Made by a program: the position numbers and the translations under genes
In this document: positions 1-8,118 of the stretch, piece after piece
How positions within the stretch are numbered: position 1 is the stretch's first letter
Layout of the letters: each line of letters begins with the position of its first letter
Notes under the pieces: generated by a model
The model's database searches: none
Told to the model about the DNA's origin: nothing
The model's input: the letters and a program-made list of their open reading frames with translations, nothing else
NCBI GenBank assembly: GCA_038533155.1
Contig: JBCAZH010000013.1
Coordinates: 1 to 64,000 of the forward strand
Length of the DNA: 64,000 nt
From: CALBPI01 sp038533155
GTDB lineage: Bacteria; Pseudomonadota; Gammaproteobacteria; Steroidobacterales; Woeseiaceae
Reading direction: 5' to 3'

Positions 1-39
1 CTTAATTCGATATTTTTTCTCGAAACTCAACATCGACAT
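1..39 (-). CDS. pufL: Photosynthetic reaction centre L subunit, N-terminal 13 codons (partial)
   Basis: Read on the minus strand, a GGAGG ribosome-binding site (48-52) stands eight bases before ATG at 39. The 13 codons to the window edge give MSMLSFEKKYRIK, which matches the conserved PufL start (M-x-LLSFE-x-KYR). The L subunit binds the special-pair bacteriochlorophylls and QA-side cofactors of the type II reaction centre in the inner membrane. The position directly after pufQ-pufB-pufA is the standard puf order, so pufM and possibly pufC should follow outside the window. The assignment rests on few residues but on a strong context. Confidence 0.85.
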   Translation of the reverse strand, partial: MSMLSFEKKYRIK

Positions 40-150
40 TGTGTTTTCCTCCGCGGGTCTCCCTGAGATACAACCGGGTTCCGCTTTCGGCTTGTTTAGT
101 TGTCCAAATTCACGTCAAAAAGGAAAAACAGCCCGACTATCCTTCAATGA

Positions 151-177
151 CTGTCTTCGACGATCGTCAAAGGACAG
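151..177 (-). promoter_or_regulatory. Possible pufA-pufL intercistronic hairpin
   Basis: The 158-base spacer between pufA and pufL holds an imperfect inverted repeat: CTGTC and GACAG arms surround a GACGATCGTC palindrome. In other purple bacteria hairpins at this site slow 3' decay of the pufBA message and so raise light-harvesting over reaction-centre protein. The pairing here is interrupted by mismatches, so the role is inferred from position. Confidence 0.35.
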
Positions 178-197
178 CCAGGCTGTTAGCGCCTGCC

Positions 198-407
198 TCA
201 GCCGAGCACGTCCAGCGCAGTCGGTTGCTTTTGGGCAACGGCCTGCGTCAGGTCGATTTCTGTTACTGAGGAGCTTGGTCCTTCGATCCAATTGAATCTG
301 TCGGTCGACAGAACAATGAAGTGGATTGAAAAGGCAAGCACAGCCAAAAAGGCTGTCATAGCGATTAACGACCGCCGAGGGTCGAAGATTAGCCATATAC
401 GCCACAT
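198..407 (-). CDS. pufA: Light-harvesting 1 alpha polypeptide
   Basis: This 69-residue protein is the alpha apoprotein of the LH1 core antenna, which forms a ring round the reaction centre. It starts MWRIWLIFDPRR, a typical LH1-alpha N-terminus, and has one membrane helix (about residues 13-35). His29, in AFSIHFIVLS, is the expected bacteriochlorophyll ligand, followed by the alpha-type stretch with FNW. The tail of about 27 residues after the helix is hydrophilic. It lies 12 bases after pufB and before pufL in the puf operon, so it is co-transcribed with them. Confidence 0.95.
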   Translation of the reverse strand: MWRIWLIFDPRRSLIAMTAFLAVLAFSIHFIVLSTDRFNWIEGPSSSVTEIDLTQAVAQKQPTALDVLG

Positions 408-419
408 AGTTTTGCTCTC

Positions 420-632
420 CTATCCAAGCAGTGTTCTAGCAGCCGTAGCCACCGTATCAAGCGCGGATTGGTAGCCATCCACAGACGGGAACCATGGGCG
501 CCAGCTCCAAACCAAGAAGTGAGCAACAACAGCAACAACGACGTAGCCGATGGTGCTCGCCATAAATAGCTTGTGATACTCCTTGGCTCCGTTGGCGGTA
601 AGACCCGACATCGAGCCTCCGTTATCAGCCAT
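420..632 (-). CDS. pufB: Light-harvesting 1 beta polypeptide with extended C-terminus
   Basis: This is the beta apoprotein of LH1, 70 residues when started at the ATG at 632, which has an AAAGGAAA ribosome-binding site; an upstream in-frame start lacks support. His38 in VVAHFLVW is the bacteriochlorophyll ligand and RPWFP marks the end of the helix. LH1-beta chains often end at or shortly after this point. Here about 20 more residues follow (SVDGYQSALDTVATAARTLL), apparently helical, which resemble the end of PufQ in the same operon. It is the second gene of pufQBA. Confidence 0.95.
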   Translation of the reverse strand: MADNGGSMSGLTANGAKEYHKLFMASTIGYVVVAVVAHFLVWSWRPWFPSVDGYQSALDTVATAARTLLG

Positions 633-733
633 AGTGGTTTTCCTTTTGACGTTGGCCAGATGGCCGTTACCGCACAAATCCCGTGCGGCGGGGATTTCGG
701 CAACCGGCCGCTAAGCCAGCCGCCAAACCTTGT

Positions 734-958
734 TTAAGCCGATAGCGCGATCGCAGCCGCGGTTTTCGCCGCGTTCTTAGCTTCGCGATACGCCGATCGA
801 TATCCTTGACGTCCGGGCGGCCAAGGCTGCCAGCGCCAATTCGACGCGCGTGCAGCCAGTGCCACTGGAAACATTGCGATGAAACAAACCCCGGCGAGCA
901 GACGGAAATGTGTCTGACTGGCTGGGTTGTGCTTGGATTGGTTTGTAGCTGCGTTCAT
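734..958 (-). CDS. pufQ: PufQ, bacteriochlorophyll/photosystem assembly factor
   Basis: This 74-residue, single-span membrane protein fits PufQ in position, size and shape: a polar N-terminus, one hydrophobic helix (about 17-36) ending in ALAAR, and an amphipathic C-terminus. PufQ is needed for normal bacteriochlorophyll production and assembly in Rhodobacter, although its exact biochemistry is unsettled. The ATG at 958 follows bchZ by 17 bases and has a CGGAG ribosome-binding site, so puf expression probably includes read-through from bchCXYZ. PufQ is poorly conserved, and the call leans on operon order. Confidence 0.8.
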   Translation of the reverse strand: MNAATNQSKHNPASQTHFRLLAGVCFIAMFPVALAARASNWRWQPWPPGRQGYRSAYREAKNAAKTAAAIALSA

Positions 959-975
959 TGCTTGCTCCGTGCCGC

Positions 976-2421
976 TCAGGCGGCAACATGGCGTGCATTA
1001 GCCAGCACGCGGTGGACTTCGTGTTCAGTAACTTCTTTGGCGTCTCGATGCCTTGCATCAGCATCGATTGCATCGCGCAATTGTTTGGCGGCCGATATCC
1101 GCACGAGAATCGGCTGCTCCGACACGTACGCATCAAACGCACGCTTCGCGCCATCGCTCCATGGCACACCGGCGACTCTCGCAGGGGTCTCACTGACCTC
1201 ATCAAGCTGCGTACCGAGCGGCAAGATATTGAACAACGCATCAAACAACGCGTTGCACACCTCCTGCACGACGTAGGTGGCGCCGCTGTAGCCCATGAAC
1301 GGCGTACCGGTATGCCGACGGATGACCGCGCCGGGGAAGGACGCCGGAATGTACTGCGCGCGGTTGCCCGCCTCTGCGATGTACATCCGTTCGTTGTAAC
1401 TGCCGAATACGACCAACGGCCCTTGCTCGTGAATCATGCGTCGGATCTCAGCGTTGTCAGTCTTTGATCCGGCGCATCGCGACACGGCAAACTGACACGG
1501 GAGACCGAGGTCTTCGGACAGAAACTTCTTGAGGCCGCGAACGTAGGTCTCGTTCGCGACTACGCCAAAACTCGCGGTTGCAAAGAAGTCCTGTGTGACC
1601 GACCGCCATAGATCCCATAACGGCTTGATGGTCGTGTGCTTCTCGCGTTCGATGAAAGGCTCAGGATCCAGATCCAACAACCCGCCCAACTCGCGGAGGA
1701 ACGCGGTTGTGCTGTGCAACCCAATCGGTGCTTGCAGGTAAGGTCGCTCGAGGTTCTCGCAAAGAAGACGCCCAAACTCGCGATACATACAAATGTTCAC
1801 ATCCGCATCGCACAGCTTGTTGATGTCTTTCAAATGTGTGCCAAGCGGGAACACCACATTGATCTCAGCGCCGATGCCTTCCACCAGTCGCTGAATCTCT
1901 GCGAGATCGGACGGCATATTAAAGTGGCCGTAGGCCGGACCGATGATGTTGACGCGAGGTTTTGCACCCTCCGGTCGCTTACGAGGTGCGCGGACCTTTT
2001 TCGGACCGAACTCGGTCCAAAGCCAATACATCGCCCGATCGGCGCTCTGCCATTGATCTTCGTCGATAGTTCTTGGTAGGAAGCGTTTGATTCCGGTGCC
2101 TTCTGGCGTCACGCCACCACCGATCATCTCGGCGATAGAACCCGTCACAACAACACTGGGTTGATCGCCGTCCAACACCTCATGAGCTCGTCGCATGGCG
2201 CCTTCAGTGCCGTGCTGGCCGAGCTCCTCTTCTCCGAGCCCTGTAACAACAATCGGCAGCTCGTGAGGCGGCAAACCATCGGTGTAGTGCAGCACAGACG
2301 TGACCGGGAGGTTCTCGCAGCCCACCGGACCGTCGATGATGACCTGTAAGCCTTTAACGGCAGTAAAGACGTAAACGGAACCCCAGTAGCCACCGGCGCG
2401 ATCATGATCGAGTATCAACAT
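976..2421 (-). CDS. bchZ: Chlorophyllide a reductase subunit Z
   Basis: BchZ is a catalytic subunit of chlorophyllide a oxidoreductase, a nitrogenase-like enzyme that reduces ring B and turns the chlorin into a bacteriochlorin. The 481-residue protein starts MLILDHDRAGGYWGSVY and contains the nitrogenase-type GPVGCENLPVTS segment, whose Cys is a cluster ligand candidate. It pairs with BchY as a heterotetramer and receives electrons from BchX. Its ATG overlaps the bchY stop by one base (TGATG), indicating translational coupling within bchCXYZ. Confidence 0.96.
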   Translation of the reverse strand: MLILDHDRAGGYWGSVYVFTAVKGLQVIIDGPVGCENLPVTSVLHYTDGLPPHELPIVVTGLGEEELGQHGTEGAMRRAHEVLDGDQPSVVVTGSIAEMIGGGVTPEGTGIKRFLPRTIDEDQWQSADRAMYWLWTEFGPKKVRAPRKRPEGAKPRVNIIGPAYGHFNMPSDLAEIQRLVEGIGAEINVVFPLGTHLKDINKLCDADVNICMYREFGRLLCENLERPYLQAPIGLHSTTAFLRELGGLLDLDPEPFIEREKHTTIKPLWDLWRSVTQDFFATASFGVVANETYVRGLKKFLSEDLGLPCQFAVSRCAGSKTDNAEIRRMIHEQGPLVVFGSYNERMYIAEAGNRAQYIPASFPGAVIRRHTGTPFMGYSGATYVVQEVCNALFDALFNILPLGTQLDEVSETPARVAGVPWSDGAKRAFDAYVSEQPILVRISAAKQLRDAIDADARHRDAKEVTEHEVHRVLANARHVAA

Positions 2422-3908
2422 CAGACTATCGACTCCGCGACCAATTTTTTCGCCGGCGCAGGTTTTCGCCTTGGCTTCGGCGGCTCAGCAGGCACGTCCT
2501 GCCATATGCCAGCCGCGTGACCGCGACCGACGCCCTCAAAGAACGCCTCCATCTCGTCGAAGCGCGGTTTCTGTGCGATCGCCGCATTGACCACTGCGGA
2601 CAACGCCGCCGGGCCAGGCGCACCCATTAAAGGACGGGCAGAGATCAGATTCGTGAAATACAGCGCGGGTCGCGACTGCTCTTTCGCTGCCTGTACGACG
2701 GGTGTTGTACCGACCGCCAAGTCCGGGTCGAACTCGTTCATGGCAGCGATGTCCTGTTCCAAAGAAGCTCGGTACTGGACGTGTACGCCCCGCGACGTCA
2801 GCCAGTCATAGTCAGCCGCAGAACTCGGCGTCTTCGGACATGCGGTACCTACGTAGCGGACGTCCGCTCCGCACTCGGTCAATAATCGCGCAACGAGGAG
2901 CTCTGATCCCTCATAGCCGGACAGCGTAATTCGACCTTGGACCGACACTTGCGCCAGTACTTCCTGGATCGCGTTCACCGCTGCGTTCTTCGCCTGCGCG
3001 ATGCGCGCCTTCGCCACGCCCATGGTGTTGCCGATCGACTCGATCCAGTTTGCGGTTCCATCGACACCGACCGGGGCGGAACCTACGGAGGGGCGACCCG
3101 CGGCATGAAACTCACGAAGCGAGGCGGTATAGAACGGATGAATCGCCGCGACAGCAGGACAGGCTAACGCCTCATACAACTCACGCCATTCGCGTGTCGG
3201 CACCACCGGTCCCGCAGCCAACTGCATGGGCCGTAGCAGATGATCGATCGTCACGGGGTCCGCGGGGAACATCTCGCCAAGCAGCGCGATGCCTGGAAAA
3301 TCCGTATCTGAACGTTCGCGTGGCGCCGCAACCGGTCCGAGCTCGGCTTCGGAGCGTGCGTATTTCAACATCGCGCCAGCCAGTACGTCTTTTGCTTCAG
3401 CGTGGGTTGGCACACCGAAACCGGGCACATCGATGCCGATGATGCGTACGCCATTGATTTCGTCGGGCAACATTTGCAGCGGCACACCGGATGCGGTTGG
3501 CACGCACAAATTGGTCACAACGATCGCGTCGTAGTGCTCCGGATCCGCCATTTCATGAACGGCATCGCGGATGTCTTCGTACAACTTGCCGGTGACGAGC
3601 GACTCGGAATTGAACGGTACGTAACCGACCGTCCGACGCGCGCCGTAAAAGTGCGACGTGAAAGTCAGCCCGTACACGCAACAGGCAGAACCCGAAAGTA
3701 TGGTCGCCGTGCGGCGCATGCGCAGTCCGACGCGTAACGACCCAAACGCAGGGCACATGCTCTGCGGCTGATCGTGCGGACCCATCGGGTAGTCTTTAGC
3801 GAACTTCTCCATGAGCTCGCCGTTTCCGGCCCTGGCGGCTGCGTCTCGCAGCTCATCCTTGGCATGACAGCCTTTCGCGGCTTCAGGCGTTGTGTCTTGA
3901 GTATCCAT
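2421..3908 (-). CDS. bchY: Chlorophyllide a reductase subunit Y
   Basis: BchY is the second catalytic subunit of chlorophyllide a reductase. The protein is 495 residues from the ATG at 3908; a GTG at 3917 in the same frame is possible and would add three residues. Cysteines near MCPAFGSLR and in GSACCVYGLTF sit where the nitrogenase-like cluster is bound. The Lys/Pro/Ala-rich C-terminus (RRKPAPAKK) looks disordered. It lies between bchX and bchZ. Confidence 0.96.
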   Translation of the reverse strand: MDTQDTTPEAAKGCHAKDELRDAAARAGNGELMEKFAKDYPMGPHDQPQSMCPAFGSLRVGLRMRRTATILSGSACCVYGLTFTSHFYGARRTVGYVPFNSESLVTGKLYEDIRDAVHEMADPEHYDAIVVTNLCVPTASGVPLQMLPDEINGVRIIGIDVPGFGVPTHAEAKDVLAGAMLKYARSEAELGPVAAPRERSDTDFPGIALLGEMFPADPVTIDHLLRPMQLAAGPVVPTREWRELYEALACPAVAAIHPFYTASLREFHAAGRPSVGSAPVGVDGTANWIESIGNTMGVAKARIAQAKNAAVNAIQEVLAQVSVQGRITLSGYEGSELLVARLLTECGADVRYVGTACPKTPSSAADYDWLTSRGVHVQYRASLEQDIAAMNEFDPDLAVGTTPVVQAAKEQSRPALYFTNLISARPLMGAPGPAALSAVVNAAIAQKPRFDEMEAFFEGVGRGHAAGIWQDVPAEPPKPRRKPAPAKKLVAESIV

Positions 3909-3924
3909 AAGCAACACAACGCGC

Positions 3925-4944
3925 CTAGACGGCGTCGTAGATGACCTCTAATGATTCTCGTGGTGCATAGTTCGCACCCCGCATATCCGCGGCAGAAGCC
4001 GGCTCGAGAACAACGTCGCCGCCGGTCTCTTCGCTTGAGAACAAACCAAGCAATCCGTCTTGGTCGAGCGGGTTCGGCTGCTGCGGAGGCGCTTCAGCCA
4101 CTTGCATGGCGAGTTCCTCGAAGAGGGGTGCCCATTGACCACCTGGCTTGCCGACAATCTCGTAGTTCGCGCTTTTACGCCGGATGTCGTCATCCGCAGG
4201 AATCGCAGCCAACACCGGAATACCTACCGCCTTAGCAAACGCCGCGGCCTCTCCGGTTCCATCGTCTTTGTTGATCGCCATGCCGGCGACGCCAACGTTG
4301 CCACCCAATTTTCGGAAATACTCCACCGCCGAGCAGACGTTGTTCGCAACATAGAGTGACTGAAGGTCGTTCGAACCGACCACGATGACCTTCTGGCACA
4401 TGTCGCGGGCAATCGGCAAACCGAAACCACCGCAGACGACATCACCGAGGAAATCCAATAGGACATAGTCGAAGTCCCACTCGTGGAACCCAAGTTTTTC
4501 TAGCAACTCGAAACCGTGGATGATGCCGCGCCCACCGCAACCACGACCGACCTCAGGTCCGCCCAGTTCCATCGCGTAGACACCGTCACGCTTAAAACAT
4601 ACATCGCCGATTTCGACTTCCTCACCTGCTGCCTTTTTCGCAGCGGAGGTTTCAATAATCGTCGGGCAACTCTTGCCACCGAATAACAACGAGGTGGTAT
4701 CGCTCTTCGGGTCGCAGCCGATCAGCAGCACTTTCTTGCCTTGCTGCGCCATCATGTAAGACAGATTGGACAGCGTGAAACTCTTGCCGATACCGCCTTT
4801 GCCATAGATCGCAATGATCTGTGTTTCTTTTGTCACCTCACCGCTTGGCACGGGGTCCGGCTCAATCTTCGCCTCCGCGCGGAGGTTTTCGCGACGTCGA
4901 ATATCGGCGTCAACTTTGATTTCGGTAATGTTGTCTTTGCTCAC
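3925..4944 (-). CDS. bchX: Chlorophyllide a reductase iron protein BchX
   Basis: BchX is the NifH-like ATP-dependent reductase that passes electrons to BchY-BchZ. The P-loop YGKGGIGKSFT and the two cluster cysteines in GRGCGGRG and GDVVCGGFG, which bind a [4Fe-4S] cluster between subunits, are visible. The start is set at GTG 4944, giving 339 residues: it overlaps the bchC stop as GTGA and has a GGAGGG ribosome-binding site seven bases upstream. The ATG at 4980 would lie well inside bchC and has no such site. Confidence 0.96.
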   Translation of the reverse strand: MSKDNITEIKVDADIRRRENLRAEAKIEPDPVPSGEVTKETQIIAIYGKGGIGKSFTLSNLSYMMAQQGKKVLLIGCDPKSDTTSLLFGGKSCPTIIETSAAKKAAGEEVEIGDVCFKRDGVYAMELGGPEVGRGCGGRGIIHGFELLEKLGFHEWDFDYVLLDFLGDVVCGGFGLPIARDMCQKVIVVGSNDLQSLYVANNVCSAVEYFRKLGGNVGVAGMAINKDDGTGEAAAFAKAVGIPVLAAIPADDDIRRKSANYEIVGKPGGQWAPLFEELAMQVAEAPPQQPNPLDQDGLLGLFSSEETGGDVVLEPASAADMRGANYAPRESLEVIYDAV

Positions 4945-5879
4945 TCGGTGTCCCTCCAATCGAGAATCATCTTTAGGCAATTCGCATCGTCGAACGCGAT
5001 GCGATAGGCGTCGCCAGCATCATTCGCCGGCAACCGATGGGTGATGAGTCCATCTAGTGACAGACGGCCGTCCCGGACCATGTCTGTTACTGCTTTTAGA
5101 TCCTCCGGCGCCCATTCGGCGGCGATGGAAATTCGCGCCTCCGTCATGAACGCCATCGGAAAATTGAACGCCACGTCGCCGGCGTAGAAACCGGCAAGTA
5201 CGAGTTCACCTCGTTTATCGAGGCGGGCTATAAATGAATTGATTGCCGACTGATCACCGCTGGCATCACAGATGGTCTTGTAGTCGGATCTCGAGTCGTG
5301 CCCGGGGTCGACGACTTCGTAGCCGGTCGCCCCATCGCGACGTGCAGCATTGGTTTCCCAAACCGTCGGCGGTCGTTCGCCGGCCGCGATTAGCACGCGT
5401 GCGATTAAGCGTCCCAAGACGCCGTGGCCGGCAATCACGTCCGGAGTTTGATGACCACTAAAGGCCGCATGGTGTGCGGTCGCCGCCAAAGCGATCAGGA
5501 CGCCCTGCTCGCCCCAAGCCTCCGGGATTGAAAATGCTTTGTCGGGTGGCGTCAGCAAACGCGAAGCAGCACCACCGAACAGTCCACGCACTTCGCCATA
5601 GCAGCGCGCGCCCGATACGAAGACAAATTCACCAACGCGCGACTCGAGGCCCGCTGGTGCCGCGCGGACGACGCCGACGGTCTCGTAACCGGGCACCAGC
5701 GGATAACCCATGCCTGGGAAAGGCGGCATGTTGCCCTGCCACAGCAACCGCTCGGTTCCTGTGCTGATGCCGCTGTAGGCGACATCCACGACCAGATCCT
5801 CGCCAGACGTTTGCTCGAGGTCTAGTCGGCTCAGCTCAACACATTTTGGTTGCTGCATTACAACAGCCAGAGTTTCCAT
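4941..5879 (-). CDS. bchC: 3-hydroxyethyl bacteriochlorophyllide a dehydrogenase
   Basis: BchC oxidises the 3-(1-hydroxyethyl) group to the acetyl group of bacteriochlorophyllide a, a late step of the pathway. The 312-residue protein belongs to the medium-chain dehydrogenase family: it has an N-terminal GroES-like half (GISTGTERLLW, PLVPGYETVG) and a nucleotide-binding half (AGHGVLGRLIARV). It is the first gene of the bchCXYZ-puf transcription unit, and a perfect PpsR site lies about 85 bases upstream of its start. Confidence 0.95.
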   Translation of the reverse strand: METLAVVMQQPKCVELSRLDLEQTSGEDLVVDVAYSGISTGTERLLWQGNMPPFPGMGYPLVPGYETVGVVRAAPAGLESRVGEFVFVSGARCYGEVRGLFGGAASRLLTPPDKAFSIPEAWGEQGVLIALAATAHHAAFSGHQTPDVIAGHGVLGRLIARVLIAAGERPPTVWETNAARRDGATGYEVVDPGHDSRSDYKTICDASGDQSAINSFIARLDKRGELVLAGFYAGDVAFNFPMAFMTEARISIAAEWAPEDLKAVTDMVRDGRLSLDGLITHRLPANDAGDAYRIAFDDANCLKMILDWRDTE

Positions 5880-5964
5880 CGGATGCCAAGGTTCCCTGGA
5901 CGGGTCGCAACCCCCTGCTGCGCCCTCGTAATAGTTCTGTCGAGTTTACGCCGCGGCACTCTAG

Positions 5965-5982
5965 TGTCAAGTCAGATAGACA
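5965..5982. promoter_or_regulatory. PpsR/CrtJ operator upstream of bchC
   Basis: The 18 bases TGTCAAGTCAGATAGACA match the PpsR/CrtJ palindrome TGT-N12-ACA exactly. The site lies in the 117-base spacer between crtF and bchC, where Rhodobacter bchC carries such operators. Repression of bchCXYZ-pufQBA under oxygen or light is the expected effect. A neighbouring TGTCAACT half-site follows at 5991, which could give cooperative binding. Confidence 0.8.
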
Positions 5983-5996
5983 ACTATCACTGTCAA

Positions 5997-7085
5997 CTAA
6001 ACTGGATGCGTGGTAAGAACACTACAAATCAGGGGAACAGGGGTAGGATGCTGCCGGACGGGCGCAAAACCGTTGCGCTGCAATAACTGATTGATTTCGG
6101 GAACGGTTCTCGCCTTACCACTCCCCATTGCCAGCAGATAGAAACCAAAGTAGACATCGCCGACGGTTTCAGCACCGGGCGCCTGCGCAAGCGGCTCGGC
6201 AATCAACAAAACGCCGTCAGCCGACAGACTTTGCCGAATATTTGTCAACAATTGATCGACTACATCATCGTCATGGTCGTGGATTATTCGAATCAAGGTG
6301 ATGATGTCGGCGCCGGTCGGTAATGGGTCAGTACAAAAATTGCCCCCGTGACGGACCAATCCCAGCGTCGTAGGCACTGACGCCAGTTCCGCCACACCGG
6401 GCAAATCGAATACTTCGAAGTCGATATGCGGATGCGCGGCACCGACCGCACTCACGAACGCGCCCGTGCCGCCCCCGACATCAAGAACGCGTTGGGCGCC
6501 CTTAAAGTCGAATGCGGCCAGTACCTGTTCGGCCACCATCGGCTGCGAATCCGCCATCAACTGACTGTAATCACGAACGCGCTCAGCGGTCAGCCCACTC
6601 GGATCTGACTTGGCGTAACCCCAAAAATCACCCAACGCGGTGCGGGACTCGCCGCTACCGAGTAACGCCAAAGGATTCGCCAAGTCGGCATACAGCAGGT
6701 GGTGGTGGGCCGCCATGGCGACGACACCTTTGTCGCCGATCAATGCCGCTCCAAGCTGGCCGAGTGCGACGTATTCGCCGGCCCGTAACTCCAGTAAATC
6801 CAAAGCAGCAGCGGCAGCGACCAGCCTCTCGACGCCAGACCGACCCAACACACATTCATCGGTCAAAACCGACAGGCTGACGGGACCAGCGGCGAGACGC
6901 TCGAACCAGTCGAGTTCGACGCAAGCCATTAGCGTTTGGCTATAAACAAACCCGGCGGAAATATCGAACAGCCGTCGCGCATGCCGCCGCGCAACCCGCG
7001 AAAACGGCCAGAAACGAGAGATTTTTTGCCGGAACTTCGGGTTTGAGATTAGTCGTATGCGCCAGTCGCGCCACCAGTCCCGCAT
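5997..7085 (-). CDS. crtF: Demethylspheroidene / hydroxyneurosporene O-methyltransferase
   Basis: CrtF methylates the C-1 hydroxyl of acyclic carotenoids with S-adenosylmethionine, in the spheroidene or spirilloxanthin branch. The 362-residue protein has the O-methyltransferase SAM motif VLDVGGGTGAF (about 215-225) and a helical dimerisation N-terminus. The catalytic-region segment IRIIHDHDDD contains the expected His. It follows crtE by 17 bases, with no separate promoter seen, so crtE-crtF is probably one unit reading toward bchC. Confidence 0.93.
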   Translation of the reverse strand: MRDWWRDWRIRLISNPKFRQKISRFWPFSRVARRHARRLFDISAGFVYSQTLMACVELDWFERLAAGPVSLSVLTDECVLGRSGVERLVAAAAALDLLELRAGEYVALGQLGAALIGDKGVVAMAAHHHLLYADLANPLALLGSGESRTALGDFWGYAKSDPSGLTAERVRDYSQLMADSQPMVAEQVLAAFDFKGAQRVLDVGGGTGAFVSAVGAAHPHIDFEVFDLPGVAELASVPTTLGLVRHGGNFCTDPLPTGADIITLIRIIHDHDDDVVDQLLTNIRQSLSADGVLLIAEPLAQAPGAETVGDVYFGFYLLAMGSGKARTVPEINQLLQRNGFAPVRQHPTPVPLICSVLTTHPV

Positions 7086-7102
7086 ACCTTCGGAGGCCGA
7101 GG

Positions 7103-7975
7103 TCAGGCTGCAGCGCGCTGTTCGCGTATTCTGAGGATCGCCTCAGCACCCTGGGCGACGATCAGTCGCGACAAAGGCTCACGCCCGACGCACTCGGGGA
7201 CCGTCTCCGCAGCAGCAGCAACCAAGTTTTCAAGTCGATGCAATGCACCTTCGGCACCCAGCTCGGACACTGCGCTCGGTCGCGCGTGACGAGCATCTTG
7301 ACCAACCGGCTTGCCGATAGACTCGACCGTACCGAACCGATCACGCAAATCATCTAAGACCTGGTATGCCTCACCCAATCGTTTGCCGAGCAACTGCCAA
7401 GGCTCGGGATCGTGATCCGCGGCGGTCGCACCGGCGGCGCAGGCTGCCGCAAACAAGGCACCGGTCTTCGCTTGCTGGTAGGCCCTGAGGTCGACCCCGG
7501 GCTCACACTCGTAGGCCTGGCCAGCAATGATGCCGCGCGGCGCGCCAACCGACCCACCGATGACTCGCATCAGCGCCCTAAGGCGCTCGGGCCGTTTCGC
7601 TGCGCCGTTGGCTAACACCTCGAACGCCATCACGATTAGCTCGTCCCCAACGAGGAGCGCAAGACGCTCATCGAACGCGATATGCACCGTTGGACGGCCG
7701 CGCCTTTGGTCGGCATCGTCGAAGCAGGGCAAATCGTCGTGTACCAATGACGCACAATGCAGCAGCTCAACCGACACGGCCGCCGCGTCGACGCACGCCG
7801 GGTCTTGCGACCCGCAGGCTTCGGCGACAGCCAGCGTCAAACGTGGCCGCAAACGACCACCACCAGGAATAACCGCGTAGCGAACAGCGCTCGCTAGGCG
7901 GGGCGGGCAATCAGCGGATAAATGCGCTGAGAGTGCGCGCTCGATCGCGGACTCTATACGAGATTGACTGACCAT
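7103..7975 (-). CDS. crtE: Geranylgeranyl diphosphate synthase
   Basis: CrtE makes C20 geranylgeranyl diphosphate, the precursor of carotenoids and of the bacteriochlorophyll tail. In the 290-residue protein the first aspartate-rich motif is DDLPCFDDAD, with the extra spacing typical of this bacterial class, and the second is DDLRD; both bind Mg-diphosphate. GGGRLRPRL near residue 40 contributes substrate-binding arginines. It is transcribed away from crtC across a 143-base spacer that contains a perfect PpsR site. Confidence 0.95.
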   Translation of the reverse strand: MVSQSRIESAIERALSAHLSADCPPRLASAVRYAVIPGGGRLRPRLTLAVAEACGSQDPACVDAAAVSVELLHCASLVHDDLPCFDDADQRRGRPTVHIAFDERLALLVGDELIVMAFEVLANGAAKRPERLRALMRVIGGSVGAPRGIIAGQAYECEPGVDLRAYQQAKTGALFAAACAAGATAADHDPEPWQLLGKRLGEAYQVLDDLRDRFGTVESIGKPVGQDARHARPSAVSELGAEGALHRLENLVAAAAETVPECVGREPLSRLIVAQGAEAILRIREQRAAA

Positions 7976-8034
7976 TTAGCCCCCATGGCGTCGATCTGAC
8001 GAATCTGTGCGTAAACATCGATTGTCAAAACTAG

Positions 8035-8052
8035 TGTCAATTACCATAGACA
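8035..8052. promoter_or_regulatory. PpsR/CrtJ operator between crtE and crtC
   Basis: TGTCAATTACCATAGACA is an exact TGT-N12-ACA palindrome in the divergent crtE/crtC promoter region. A further TGTCAA half-site begins 12 bases to the left (8023). One bound repressor could control both directions, so crtEF and crtC would be coordinated with bacteriochlorophyll genes. Confidence 0.8.
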
Positions 8053-8118
8053 TTTTGGTCTTGAGCGTCAATCATCCTCATCACGCTCTGAAACCGTGTC
8101 TAAAAGCACTGCAAACGC

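Noticed and set aside
4945..4980. Longer bchX from ATG 4980
   Set aside because: It would begin 40 bases inside bchC without a ribosome-binding site, while GTG 4944 has GGAGGG at correct distance and a GTGA overlap.
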